NCBI GenBank assembly: GCA_902578495.1
Contig: CACHCY010000005.1
Coordinates: forward strand, 1 to 58,068
Direction: 5' to 3'
Source: an uncultured SAR86 cluster bacterium
GTDB taxonomy: Bacteria; Pseudomonadota; Gammaproteobacteria; Magnimaribacterales; AG-339-G14
DNA: 58,068 nt
Every line of letters begins with the position of its first letter. Position 1 is the stretch's first letter. This document shows positions 9,164 through 17,580 of the stretch, in pieces. A program made the translations under genes and the position numbers. The notes under the pieces were generated by a model that was given only the letters and a program-made list of their open reading frames with translations, had not been told where the DNA came from and searched no databases.

Positions 9164-10282
9164 TTAACTCCTTAGAATTTCTGATATGTAATTACCATCT
9201 TTTGTAACTATGCAGCTTTTTAAAATTTCATCTGATTCATCTAATTCGAGTTTTTTTGCATCTTGATCCCAAAACTCTTCAATTAAATTATAGATATTGC
9301 TTGCGTATACTTGAGTGGAATGTTCCGGAACATACCCTGGAAGATTTTCATGCCCTATTATTTTCACCCCATTTTTTTCAACAGTCTCACCCAAGACTGA
9401 ACCTTCGACATTTCCACCTGTGGTGACAGCCATATCAACAATGACACTTCCCGGCTGCATGCTGGAAATCATGTCTTCAGATAAAATTCTGGGAGCTGGC
9501 TTACCAAAAACTTGTGCCGTAGTTATTACAATATCTGAATATCCACAAACCTTTTTCATTCCTTCTCTTTGTAACTCTAATTGTTTCTCTGTTAATTCTT
9601 TTGCATAGCCTTGATCAGTCTCTTCAGTTTCACCGATATCTATTTTTATAAATCTTGCACCTAAAGACTTCACTTGTTCTTCAACTGCTGGTCTAGTGTC
9701 GAATGCTTCAACGCGAGCTCCAAGTCTTTTTGCTGTTGCCATAGCTTGAAGTCCTGCAACTCCAACACCAATTACAAAAACTCTTGCTGGAGAAATTGTT
9801 CCTGCAGCTGTCATCATCATTGGCATTGCCTTATTCATTTCAGATGAGGCTAACATTACTGCTGAATACCCAGCTAAATTAGCTTGAGATGACAATGCAT
9901 CCATTTTTTGAGCTCTTGTAATTCTTGGAATTAATTCCATGCTAATTGAAGTAATCTTTTTTTGTTTTAGCTTCTCTAAAAATTCTTTTTCATTAAATAC
10001 ATCAAGAAAACTTATTGTTAGTGTCTTTTCAGAAACTGAATCCAAGTCTGATAAAGGCAAATGATTTACTGAGGAAATAATTTCTGAGTTAGACAAACCC
10101 TCTGATCTTGATTTATTTTTACATCCTATATCTTCTAAATCTTGATCTGCGATGTCTATCTTTTGAGTGACTCCTGATTCAAACGAAACTTCTATTCCAA
10201 GATCAATCAACCTCTGAGCAGAAGCAAGATCCAGAGCAGATCTTGTTTCTTTATCAGATTCCTTTGGAAAGAATATTTTCAT
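9164..10282 (-). CDS. pntAa: NAD(P) transhydrogenase alpha subunit, NAD(H)-binding part
   Basis: This is the soluble dI domain that binds NAD(H) at the inner membrane face. The 372-residue protein resembles alanine dehydrogenase/PntA N-terminal domains. It has FFPKESDKETR at the start, the Rossmann loop VFVIGVGVAGLQAMATA near residue 168, the ribose-binding FDTRPA just after it, and GHENLPGYVPEHST near 312. It ends before any membrane helix, which confirms the split alpha subunit. It is first in its operon, with a 121-base intergenic region shared with divergent ubiG. I could not define a convincing promoter for it. Confidence 0.95.
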   Translation of the reverse strand: MKIFFPKESDKETRSALDLASAQRLIDLGIEVSFESGVTQKIDIADQDLEDIGCKNKSRSEGLSNSEIISSVNHLPLSDLDSVSEKTLTISFLDVFNEKEFLEKLKQKKITSISMELIPRITRAQKMDALSSQANLAGYSAVMLASSEMNKAMPMMMTAAGTISPARVFVIGVGVAGLQAMATAKRLGARVEAFDTRPAVEEQVKSLGARFIKIDIGETEETDQGYAKELTEKQLELQREGMKKVCGYSDIVITTAQVFGKPAPRILSEDMISSMQPGSVIVDMAVTTGGNVEGSVLGETVEKNGVKIIGHENLPGYVPEHSTQVYASNIYNLIEEFWDQDAKKLELDESDEILKSCIVTKDGNYISEILRS

Positions 10283-10377
10283 TTCAAGTTTTAAGCAAAA
10301 AATTAAAAATTAATTTTAAACAAAGTATTAAGCTTAATATAAATGAAGCTTTAACTTTTTTTTACAATGTAATTCAA

Positions 10378-10383
10378 TATACT
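10378..10383 (+). promoter_or_regulatory. Candidate -10 box for ubiG
   Basis: TATACT (5 of 6 to consensus) lies 20 bases before the ubiG ATG in the divergent pntAa/ubiG region. No convincing -35 is seen at 16-18 bases. The implied leader is only about 14 bases. Confidence 0.3.
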
Positions 10384-10403
10384 GATCTCAGATTGTCAGA
10401 AAT

Positions 10404-11096
10404 ATGAATATCGATCAAGCAGAAAAAGATAAGTTTAATAAAATAGCAGAAGAGTGGTGGGATCCTTCTGGAAAATTTGCACCTCTTCACAAAATTAATC
10501 CCTTACGTTCGAATTATATTAATGACAAAAAAAACGTAAATAATTTAGAGGTTCTTGATGTTGCTTGTGGTGGCGGATTATTAGCAGAAGCTTTGTATGA
10601 TTTTGGAGCTCAAGTCACAGGAGTTGATATATCAGAAGTTGCAATAGAAACAGCGAAACTTCATGCCTCAAAAAACAACAAGGACATAAGCTACATTCTT
10701 GGAGAAGCTGAAAGCTTGTTTCTTGATAAAAAAGCTTTTGATGTCGTTTCTTGTCTTGAAGCTATAGAACATGTTCCCGATCCTGAATTGCTCGTGAAGA
10801 CTTGTTCAGATTTATGTAAGCCGGGAGGTGAAGTGTTTTTTTCAACTATCAATAGAAATCCAAAATCCTTTCTGTTTGCAATTATTGGTGCTGAATACAT
10901 CCTTAACTTATTACCCAAAGGCACCCATGATTTTAATAAGTTCATAAAACCATCAGAACTTCATGGTTTTATGACAAATTCAGGCTTAGAAGTTAAAGAA
11001 ATCATTGGAATGAGCTATAACCCACTTTCAGGCAACTATTGGTTAGGTGATGATGTTACAGTTAACTATTTAGTTCATGCTCATAAACCACAGTGA
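10404..11096 (+). CDS. ubiG: Ubiquinone biosynthesis O-methyltransferase
   Basis: UbiG catalyses both O-methylations in ubiquinone synthesis. The 230-residue protein begins with the family's MNIDQAEKDKFNKIAEEWWDP-type N-terminus, has the SAM-binding motif LDVACGGGLLAEAL near residue 50, and SCLEAIEHVPDP (motif post II). The later segment PKGTHDFNKFIKPSEL is characteristic of UbiG and distinguishes it from generic methyltransferases. It is followed by an overlapping HAD phosphatase gene, the same order as ubiG-mupP in pseudomonads. Confidence 0.95.
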   Translation: MNIDQAEKDKFNKIAEEWWDPSGKFAPLHKINPLRSNYINDKKNVNNLEVLDVACGGGLLAEALYDFGAQVTGVDISEVAIETAKLHASKNNKDISYILGEAESLFLDKKAFDVVSCLEAIEHVPDPELLVKTCSDLCKPGGEVFFSTINRNPKSFLFAIIGAEYILNLLPKGTHDFNKFIKPSELHGFMTNSGLEVKEIIGMSYNPLSGNYWLGDDVTVNYLVHAHKPQ

Positions 11097-11736
11097 TATT
11101 GACCTGTACCTCTTTGATTTGGATGGCACCATTCTGGATACTGCTAAAGAATTTCATGTGTCTCTTAATTCTTTGCTTCAGCAAAAGAAGTTAATTGAAA
11201 AAGATTTTTCATCTGTAAGACAAATTGTTTCTGAGGGTGCTGGAGCCTTGATTTCACTTGGATTCTCAATTTCAGACAATCATGCTAATTTCGAAAGTCT
11301 TAGGAAAGAGCTTATTGAGGAGTACGAAAAAATATGCACTGACTCCGTAACATTTGGAGGCTTTGAAGAACTTATAAAATTCATCAAAGATAATAATAAA
11401 AAGTGGGGGATAGTTACAAATAAACCTAAATTCCTCACTGATAAAATCTCAAATTTTTATAAATGGAATGAAATGGCAGATATAGTTATCTCTCCAGAAG
11501 ATAGTGAGAACAGACGAAAACCCGATCCAAGCGGTATAAATTTAGCTATGAAGAAGTTAAATTGTTCTCCTGAAAATACTCTCTTTTTTGGAGATCATTT
11601 CAAAGATTTCGAAGCATCAAAACGTGCGAAAACCTCATTTATATTTGCAGAATATGGCTATCATAATAACTCCATCAAAAATGAGGATTTAAATGATGTT
11701 GTTAAAATTAAATCCCTAAGAGAGATTCTTAATTAA
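11077..11736 (+). CDS. HAD-family phosphatase (MupP/Gph-like)
   Basis: This is a haloacid-dehalogenase phosphatase with the nucleophile motif FDLDGT (Asp14, Asp16), a cap domain, VTNKP (motif II) and FFGDHFKDFEASKRA (motif IV). The 219-residue length fits phosphoglycolate phosphatase (Gph) or N-acetylmuramate-6-phosphate phosphatase (MupP). The position directly after ubiG matches mupP of pseudomonads, where it feeds MurNAc recycling, so that role is favoured by context only. It overlaps the ubiG end by 20 bases. Its last 21 bases are antisense to the end of rluB. Confidence 0.85.
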   Translation: MLINHSDIDLYLFDLDGTILDTAKEFHVSLNSLLQQKKLIEKDFSSVRQIVSEGAGALISLGFSISDNHANFESLRKELIEEYEKICTDSVTFGGFEELIKFIKDNNKKWGIVTNKPKFLTDKISNFYKWNEMADIVISPEDSENRRKPDPSGINLAMKKLNCSPENTLFFGDHFKDFEASKRAKTSFIFAEYGYHNNSIKNEDLNDVVKIKSLREILN

Positions 11737-12441
11737 GTTATCAATTTCTTTTTGACCCAGTTCTTTATAGGAGCCCTGCTTCAACGTTGAGGGTAAAAAA
11801 ATATTTGCGTATCTTACTCTCTTGAGGCGACTTACTTCGTAGCCTAATGCATTCCATAGCTTTCTGACTTCTCTATTTTTTCCCTCTTGTATAACAAGAG
11901 CAAACCAAGAGTGAGATTTGGTTATCCTGCCTTCAACTAAATCATTGAATTTCATTCTATTTCCATCAATTTGAATACCTTTTTTTAATTTATCTATATC
12001 AGCTGGTTCAACTTCCCCCCTGATACGAGCAATGTATTCTCTATCAAGCATTGATGAGGGATGCATTAGTTGATTGGCAACTTGGCCATTGTTTGTTAGC
12101 AAAAGAAGGCCCGAAGTGTTTAAGTCCAATCTACCTACTGATATCCATCTGAAGTTTTTTTCAGGTGGCAACAAATCAAATATTTTTTTCTTAGGGCTTT
12201 TTTCTGATCTAGTGCATTCAAAACCTTCAGGTTTATTTAAAGCTAATATTCTTAACTTATTATTTACATTTAGAATAATTTTTTTTCCATCAAGGAAAAT
12301 TTGATCTTCTCTTGAAATTTTCTCTCCAAGTTTGGCGAGTCTGTCACCAACAAAGATTCTTTTTTCTTGAATGAACTTTTCTATCTGCCGTCTAGATGCG
12401 ATGCCTGAATCGGAAAGAACCTTTTGGATTCTTTCTTTCAC
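11716..12441 (-). CDS. rluB: Ribosomal large-subunit pseudouridine synthase (RluB/RsuA family)
   Basis: This enzyme isomerises a uridine in rRNA. An N-terminal S4 RNA-binding domain (residues 1-60, ASRRQIEKFIQEKRI) is followed by the synthase domain, with the catalytic Asp in GRLDLNTSGLLLLTNNG near residue 105 and the conserved ending EGKNREVRKLWNALG. At 241 residues it is short for RluB because it lacks the basic C-terminal tail. RsuA/RluE cannot be fully excluded, but the position directly after scpB is the usual one for rluB. The start is GTG, overlapping the scpB TGA as GTGA. Confidence 0.88.
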   Translation of the reverse strand: MKERIQKVLSDSGIASRRQIEKFIQEKRIFVGDRLAKLGEKISREDQIFLDGKKIILNVNNKLRILALNKPEGFECTRSEKSPKKKIFDLLPPEKNFRWISVGRLDLNTSGLLLLTNNGQVANQLMHPSSMLDREYIARIRGEVEPADIDKLKKGIQIDGNRMKFNDLVEGRITKSHSWFALVIQEGKNREVRKLWNALGYEVSRLKRVRYANIFLPSTLKQGSYKELGQKEIDNLIKNLS

Positions 12442-13037
12442 TGGATTATCTCATTTCCCTCAATGGAATTTTGGTCTGGATCCTCCAAAGGTAATGGCAT
12501 GGTAGATTCAGTAGAAATATTTATTTCAGGTAAAGAAGGCAAATCCGATAGCTTCTTGAGCCCTAAGTCATCAAGAAACTCTTTTGTAGTCCCTAGCAAA
12601 CTTGGTTTTCCAGGAACATCTCTAATACCGACAACTTTAATCCATCCCTTTTCAAATAAATTCTTAATTAAATTACTGCTTACTGAAACTCCTCTTACTT
12701 CCTCTATCTCGCTTCTTGTTATAGGCTGCTTATAGGCTATCAAAGTTATAGTCTCCATCAAAGCTCTGGAATATCTTTGATTCTTCTCTTGCCAAATTTT
12801 AGCAATGTAAGGGGCATAAGCTTGATCAACCTGAAGTCTAAATCCACTTGCAACCTTTGATAAAGTAAAAGAATTATTTTGAGAGTTTTGCTCAATCAAA
12901 TCTAAAGCGTCTTTAAATTCCGAATGAGATGGTTTTTCATTTTCGTCAAATAGATTAGTGATCTCTTTTTCGCTTAAAGGTCTGCCAGACGATAGAAGTA
13001 TCGCCTCAATAATTTTTGAAAGTGTGATCGTATTCAT
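12438..13037 (-). CDS. scpB: Segregation and condensation protein B
   Basis: ScpB is a dimeric winged-helix partner of ScpA in the SMC-ScpAB condensin. The 199-residue protein begins KIIEAILLSSGRPLSEKEI, has ALMETITLIAYKQPITRSEI near residue 90, and GTTKEFLDDLGLKKLSDLP near 148, all typical of the family. It directly follows scpA (TAA then ATG, no gap) and overlaps rluB. Its presence implies an SMC-type condensin rather than MukBEF; smc itself is not in the window. Confidence 0.95.
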   Translation of the reverse strand: MNTITLSKIIEAILLSSGRPLSEKEITNLFDENEKPSHSEFKDALDLIEQNSQNNSFTLSKVASGFRLQVDQAYAPYIAKIWQEKNQRYSRALMETITLIAYKQPITRSEIEEVRGVSVSSNLIKNLFEKGWIKVVGIRDVPGKPSLLGTTKEFLDDLGLKKLSDLPSLPEINISTESTMPLPLEDPDQNSIEGNEIIQ

Positions 13038-13883
13038 TTAGTGGACGCCTGTAATTTTTTTTGAAAGATGAATTTTTCCGAAAGGTTCGTTTTGAATCCC
13101 CTTTATTAGTGAATCTTTAAGCAACTCCATGATTGCTAACAAGACAACTGCGACGCCCATTTTTCCTTCTGACTTCTTTATCAAATCATTGAAAGCTATC
13201 AAGTCACTTTGTTGGAGTAATTCAAGAATTTCGGTCATCCTTTCTCTTGTAGAAAGTTCTTCAAAATCAATAACATGACTTTTTTTAAGACTTATTCTTT
13301 CTTTAAGCTCATTAAAAATAAGCACTAAGTCTTCTCCGGTAATTTTTGGTTTTTCTTTTGGTGCTTCAAATTCAGGTTTTGCTGCACTAGCGAGATAAAA
13401 ATCTCTATTTACCATTGGAATATCATTTAAGCTTTCAGATGCTTTTTTATATCTCTCGTATTCTTGAAGTCTTCTAATTAATTCTGATCTCGGATCGTCC
13501 TCCATCTCATCATCTTCAGATAGCGAAGGTAGTAAAATCCTAGATTTTATCTCTGCAAGATAAGCAGACATGACTAGGTATTCTCCAGCCAAATCAAACT
13601 GAAGTTCTTCCATGAGGTTTATGTATGAAATGTATTGGTCAGTAATCAAAGAAACATCTATGTTGGCAATATCAAGGTTCTGCTTTTTAATAAAATACAA
13701 AAGGAGGTCTAACGGGCCTTCAAATGAATCCAAAAATATCCTCAGAGAATTAGGCGGGATGTATAAATCTTCGGGAAGGTCAGATATATTCTCGCCTTGC
13801 AATTTTAGAGGCAATTCTTGTTGTTCAGCTTTATTGATGTCTTTTATTGTATCCACAGCTGTTTTGAGCGAATTATAGCTCAA
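13038..13883 (-). CDS. scpA: Segregation and condensation protein A (kleisin)
   Basis: ScpA bridges the SMC heads. The family signature FEGPLDLLLYFIKKQNLDI begins near residue 54, followed by AGEYLVMSAYLAEIKSRILLP and a C-terminal winged helix that would bind the SMC cap. The longest frame starts at TTG 13883, with an AAGG ribosome-binding sequence a few bases before it. A GTG at codon 10 is an alternative, and the first ~50 residues are poorly conserved, so the exact start is uncertain. The gene lies 46 bases downstream of nadE on the same strand. Confidence 0.93.
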   Translation of the reverse strand: MSYNSLKTAVDTIKDINKAEQQELPLKLQGENISDLPEDLYIPPNSLRIFLDSFEGPLDLLLYFIKKQNLDIANIDVSLITDQYISYINLMEELQFDLAGEYLVMSAYLAEIKSRILLPSLSEDDEMEDDPRSELIRRLQEYERYKKASESLNDIPMVNRDFYLASAAKPEFEAPKEKPKITGEDLVLIFNELKERISLKKSHVIDFEELSTRERMTEILELLQQSDLIAFNDLIKKSEGKMGVAVVLLAIMELLKDSLIKGIQNEPFGKIHLSKKITGVH

Positions 13884-13929
13884 TTGCCTTCAAAAGCACA
13901 AAATGTAGTGATTTTTTCTAACAATAACC

Positions 13930-15531
13930 CTATATATTGGGTTTCCATGAATTGGTAATAGGATATCTTCTACCCTTGTCAAAATTTCTATCGGATATTT
14001 TCACTCCCAATGGAGCCTGTCTTCTTTTGTACTCATTAAAATCAATAAGTCCGATTATTTTTTCTACAGTCTTTTTATCAAAACCTTCTTGAATTATCTC
14101 TTTTACGGAAAAATCCTTTTCTACGTAGAGCTCTATTATTGGGTCCAATATTTCATAATCTGGCAGGGAATCAGAATCTTTTTGATCTGGAGCTAGTTCA
14201 GCACTTGGGGGTCTTGTAATAATTCTTTCTGGAATCACTTCATTTAATCCATTTCTATATTTTGATAGTTCGTAAACCAATGTCTTTGACACATCTTTTA
14301 AAACTGCAAATCCACCTGCAGTATCGCCGTATAACGTCGAGTAGCCAACTGCAGTTTCACTTTTATTTCCTGTTGTGAGAACTAATAAACCGTTTTTATT
14401 TGAAATTGCCATCAGAGTCACTCCTCTGATTCTTGACTGCAAATTTTCTTCGGTTTTATCAATTTTTTTATTGTTAAAAATTTCAGAAAGCTTGCTCATA
14501 TGAGCGTCATAAACCTTCTCTATTGGGATTTCTTGATGATTGATTTTTAAATTCTTTGCCAAAAGCGCAGCATCATTGATGCTAATGTCTGCAGTATATT
14601 TAAAAGGCATCATTATCGTTCTAACTTTATCTGAACCAAGAGCATCTGTTGCAATCGTTGCTGTCAAAGCAGAGTCAATGCCGCCGGATGAGCCAATTAG
14701 CACTCCTTTGAAGTTATTTTTTTCTACGTAGTCTTTTGTAGCCAGGACTAATGAATCATAAAGATCTTTCAATCTATTTGATGTTTTCTCTTTGATTGAA
14801 CTTTTATTTATTTCTTCATGATTAAATTTAATAGAGTCAGTCGCAAAGCTTTTAAGTTCAATAGCCACATCCCCTTGCTTATTGATTACTGAGGAAGTGC
14901 CATCAAAAACCAGCTCATCTTGTCCCCCCGTTTGATTTACGTAAATCAAAGGAATATTTAACTTTTCAGAGATCTTGGCAAACACATTGCCTCTCTCCTC
15001 TTTCTTGCTGATAGTAAATGGTGAAGCGCTGAGGTTTATAAGAAGGTCTAAATTATTTTCTTTTTGCAAATCTATAAATCCTTCATCCCAAATATCTTCG
15101 CAAATTGAAAGTCCTACTTTAAGGTCATTTATTAGAAAGAAATTTTTAGAATTTCCATTTGAGAAATATCTCTTTTCATCGAATTCAATATAGTTAGGAA
15201 GAACATGTTTGTCATAGATTTGAATGATTCCAGACTTATCGATTAAAGCGGCAGAATTGTATCTTTTGCCATTTTTTAGTGTTGGTAGCCCAATTAAAAC
15301 TTTCGATTTTTTTATAGATGAAGACAAATTTTCAACACTCTTTTGTGCAGAAATCAAAAAATCCTCTCTCAACAAAAGATCTTCAGGCGGATAGCCTGTT
15401 ATAAAGAGCTCGCTAAATATAATAAGATCTGAACCAGATGATTCATGGTTCAAAATATAATCACTTGCTATAGACGCATTACCGTCTATGTCTCCCACGA
15501 CTGGGTTTTCCTGTACTAGAGAAATTTTCAC
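13930..15531 (-). CDS. nadE: Glutamine-dependent NAD+ synthetase
   Basis: This enzyme amidates deamido-NAD using ammonia released from glutamine. An N-terminal nitrilase-type amidase domain has the triad Glu41, Lys108 and Cys144 (in LSICEDIWDE). The C-terminal synthetase carries the ATP-pyrophosphatase loop SSGGIDSA at 281-288. The 533-residue length fits the single-chain bacterial glutamine-dependent form. The start is GTG at 15531, with divergent aroG 66 bases away. No dedicated terminator follows; a short AACCC/GGGTT hairpin spans the stop but lacks a U-tract. Confidence 0.96.
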   Translation of the reverse strand: MKISLVQENPVVGDIDGNASIASDYILNHESSGSDLIIFSELFITGYPPEDLLLREDFLISAQKSVENLSSSIKKSKVLIGLPTLKNGKRYNSAALIDKSGIIQIYDKHVLPNYIEFDEKRYFSNGNSKNFFLINDLKVGLSICEDIWDEGFIDLQKENNLDLLINLSASPFTISKKEERGNVFAKISEKLNIPLIYVNQTGGQDELVFDGTSSVINKQGDVAIELKSFATDSIKFNHEEINKSSIKEKTSNRLKDLYDSLVLATKDYVEKNNFKGVLIGSSGGIDSALTATIATDALGSDKVRTIMMPFKYTADISINDAALLAKNLKINHQEIPIEKVYDAHMSKLSEIFNNKKIDKTEENLQSRIRGVTLMAISNKNGLLVLTTGNKSETAVGYSTLYGDTAGGFAVLKDVSKTLVYELSKYRNGLNEVIPERIITRPPSAELAPDQKDSDSLPDYEILDPIIELYVEKDFSVKEIIQEGFDKKTVEKIIGLIDFNEYKRRQAPLGVKISDRNFDKGRRYPITNSWKPNI

Positions 15532-15597
15532 TGTATATTTAGATTAAAACCTTTAAATTGAAGAGATTATATATAAAATGCTTTCACTTGAAGAATT

Positions 15598-16668
15598 ATG
15601 CAATATTTAACAGACAATACTAGGATTAAAGGGCTTCTTGAGGTAACACCTCCAATAAAGCTGATTGACAAGTTACCACTGTCTTCAAAAGCATCAAAGC
15701 TGGTTTACGAATCAAGAAATGAACTATCCTCAATTCTTAAGCAAGAAGACGACCGTTTGATGGTTGTAGTAGGTCCATGCTCTATTCATGATCCAAAGGC
15801 TGCCCTAGAATATGCTAAAAAATTGAAGCCATTTGCTGATAATCTATCGAAAGAACTCAAAATAGTGATGAGGGTTTATTTCGAAAAACCTAGGACCACA
15901 ATTGGATGGAAAGGATTGATAAACGATCCAGATATTGATAATAGTTTCAATATTAATAAAGGACTCAAAACTGCAAGGAAACTTCTATTAGAAATAAATG
16001 AAATAGGATTACCTGCTGGAACCGAATATCTCGATATCATCACTCCTCAATATATCTCTGATTTAATAACTTGGGGAGCCATTGGTGCTAGGACCACTGA
16101 GAGTCAGATTCATAGAGAGCTAGCCTCTGGTTTATCCTGTCCTGTTGGATTCAAAAATAGTACTAATGGTTCAGTCAAAGTAGCAGTTGATGCTTTGAAA
16201 GCTGCCAGTCATTCACATATCTTTTTATCTATAACTAAAGAGGGTAAGTCAGCCATCTTCAACTCGGCAGGAAATCAGGATTGCCATGTAATCCTTAGGG
16301 GAGGAAGTGAACCTAATTATAAAGATAAAGATATAAAGGAAACATCAAAAATACTTAAAGAAAACGGATTAATAGATTCTGTTATGGTTGATATGAGTCA
16401 TGGAAATAGCAGTAAACAATTCAAAAAACAGTTAATAGTAAATCAAGACCTTTGTAATCAAATATCTTCTGGATCAAAAAATATCATTGGAGTAATGATT
16501 GAAAGCAATTTAATTGAGGGAAATCAAAGCTCCGATAAAAAAGATAAGCTTAAATACGGACAAAGTATCACCGATGCTTGCGTGGGTTGGGAAGATACAG
16601 AAATTATGCTGAACTTGCTTTCTAGTGCTGTCAAAAATCGAAGACAGAATATGAAGGTTTCAGCATAA
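15598..16668 (+). CDS. aroG: 3-deoxy-7-phosphoheptulonate (DAHP) synthase, class I
   Basis: This enzyme condenses PEP and erythrose-4-phosphate, the entry step to aromatic synthesis. The 356-residue protein has VVGPCSIHDPKAALEYA near residue 58, RVYFEKPRTTIGWKG near 93, GARTTESQIHRELASGLS near 164 and VDMSHGNSSKQ near 266, the standard AroF/G/H motifs. Which feedback isoform it represents cannot be read reliably from sequence, so the symbol is generic. A GAAG sequence lies about six bases before the ATG. The next gene begins directly after its stop, so the two are very likely co-transcribed. Confidence 0.94.
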   Translation: MQYLTDNTRIKGLLEVTPPIKLIDKLPLSSKASKLVYESRNELSSILKQEDDRLMVVVGPCSIHDPKAALEYAKKLKPFADNLSKELKIVMRVYFEKPRTTIGWKGLINDPDIDNSFNINKGLKTARKLLLEINEIGLPAGTEYLDIITPQYISDLITWGAIGARTTESQIHRELASGLSCPVGFKNSTNGSVKVAVDALKAASHSHIFLSITKEGKSAIFNSAGNQDCHVILRGGSEPNYKDKDIKETSKILKENGLIDSVMVDMSHGNSSKQFKKQLIVNQDLCNQISSGSKNIIGVMIESNLIEGNQSSDKKDKLKYGQSITDACVGWEDTEIMLNLLSSAVKNRRQNMKVSA

Positions 16669-17580
16669 ATGTCTGAAAAGAAATACTCGTTCTCAAAAGA
16701 AATTGCTGAATCTCTTGGAATTACTGAAGCAATAATTCTAGATTTTTTTCAAAATAATCGAGAAAACTTTTCTTTGGATAATCTCAAGAATGAATTTAAA
16801 TTTCTAGGTGTTTCACAAATAGAAAATTCTTATAAAAAACTTAATCATTTAGGCCTTTTCAAAAATATTTCTGCGATAGACAATGCTTCTAAGCCAGATG
16901 AAAAGGATGATTTTTATCCTAGTGAAGATCTTATTAAGCAAGCAAGCAATTTAGGAATCGAAGAGGATTTTTTAGGAGATCAGTTACCAAGCTTTAATTT
17001 ATTTTGGAAAGGAAAAGAGTTAAAGCCGCATTCAAAGGAGTCAAAATTTCTTCAATACGCTTTAAAAAATTGGAGGGAAAAGGAAAAAATTGAATATCAA
17101 GAATCGAAAAAAGTTCTTATAAATAGCAACTGGCTGCCTTCAGAAGATGCGATGTCAATTCTTAAAAGTCTTAACATGAATGATTCTTTCATTGAAAGCC
17201 TTCTGCCAGAATTTATTCTATTCTGGAAAGAAAAAAGGATTAAATCCAATTCTTGGAATTCCACTTTTTTAAATCATGCAAAAAAACAATGGGCTAGAAA
17301 GAAATTTAAGCTCGATAGTGATAAAGAAAATCATCCTATGTCAAAAAATTGGCTGCCCAGCGAGGATTGCTTAAAGGTTTTGGAAGTATCAAATATTCCA
17401 GTTGATTTCATAGAATCAAAATTACCTGAATTTAGACTTTATTGGATTGATGCAGGAGAAATTTCTTCAAACTGGAATAATAAATTTATAAACTTTTTAA
17501 AAAACTCTTGGGAAAAGGATTCAAAAAAAAGTTCTAATATATTGGACAGACTTGCTAATACTGAATGGGCGAAAAAGTAA
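16669..17580 (+). CDS. Winged-helix protein with three DnaT-like ssDNA-binding domains (candidate primosome/helicase-loader partner)
   Basis: I recognise this 303-residue protein by domain, not by name. Residues 1-75 look like a winged helix (IAESLGITEAIILDFFQ, then LGVSQIENSYKKLNHLGLF), resembling the N-terminus of phage O-type replication proteins. Three copies of a ~56-residue unit follow at about 82-137, 155-210 and 228-283, each with PSED, a hydrophobic helix, LPEF-L-W and W-x-x-F...W. This pattern matches the DnaT C-terminal ssDNA-binding domain. The repeats are exactly 73 residues apart (Pro84, Pro157, Pro230). The gene starts directly after the aroG stop and overlaps the next gene by 16 bases. 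A role in origin melting or helicase loading is inferred. Confidence 0.72.
   Translation: MSEKKYSFSKEIAESLGITEAIILDFFQNNRENFSLDNLKNEFKFLGVSQIENSYKKLNHLGLFKNISAIDNASKPDEKDDFYPSEDLIKQASNLGIEEDFLGDQLPSFNLFWKGKELKPHSKESKFLQYALKNWREKEKIEYQESKKVLINSNWLPSEDAMSILKSLNMNDSFIESLLPEFILFWKEKRIKSNSWNSTFLNHAKKQWARKKFKLDSDKENHPMSKNWLPSEDCLKVLEVSNIPVDFIESKLPEFRLYWIDAGEISSNWNNKFINFLKNSWEKDSKKSSNILDRLANTEWAKK
16912..17517 (+). repeat. Three tandem in-frame protein-domain repeats (219-base period)
   Basis: Three diverged copies of a DnaT-like domain lie within one gene. Their conserved Pro-Ser-Glu-Asp starts fall at codons 84, 157 and 230, a constant 219-base period. The copies have diverged at nucleotide level, so this is an old internal duplication held at constant spacing rather than a recent DNA repeat. 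Confidence 0.8.

Noticed and set aside
13926-13943. Terminator after nadE
   Set aside because: The AACCC...GGGTT hairpin has only five pairs and no following U-run on the minus strand.
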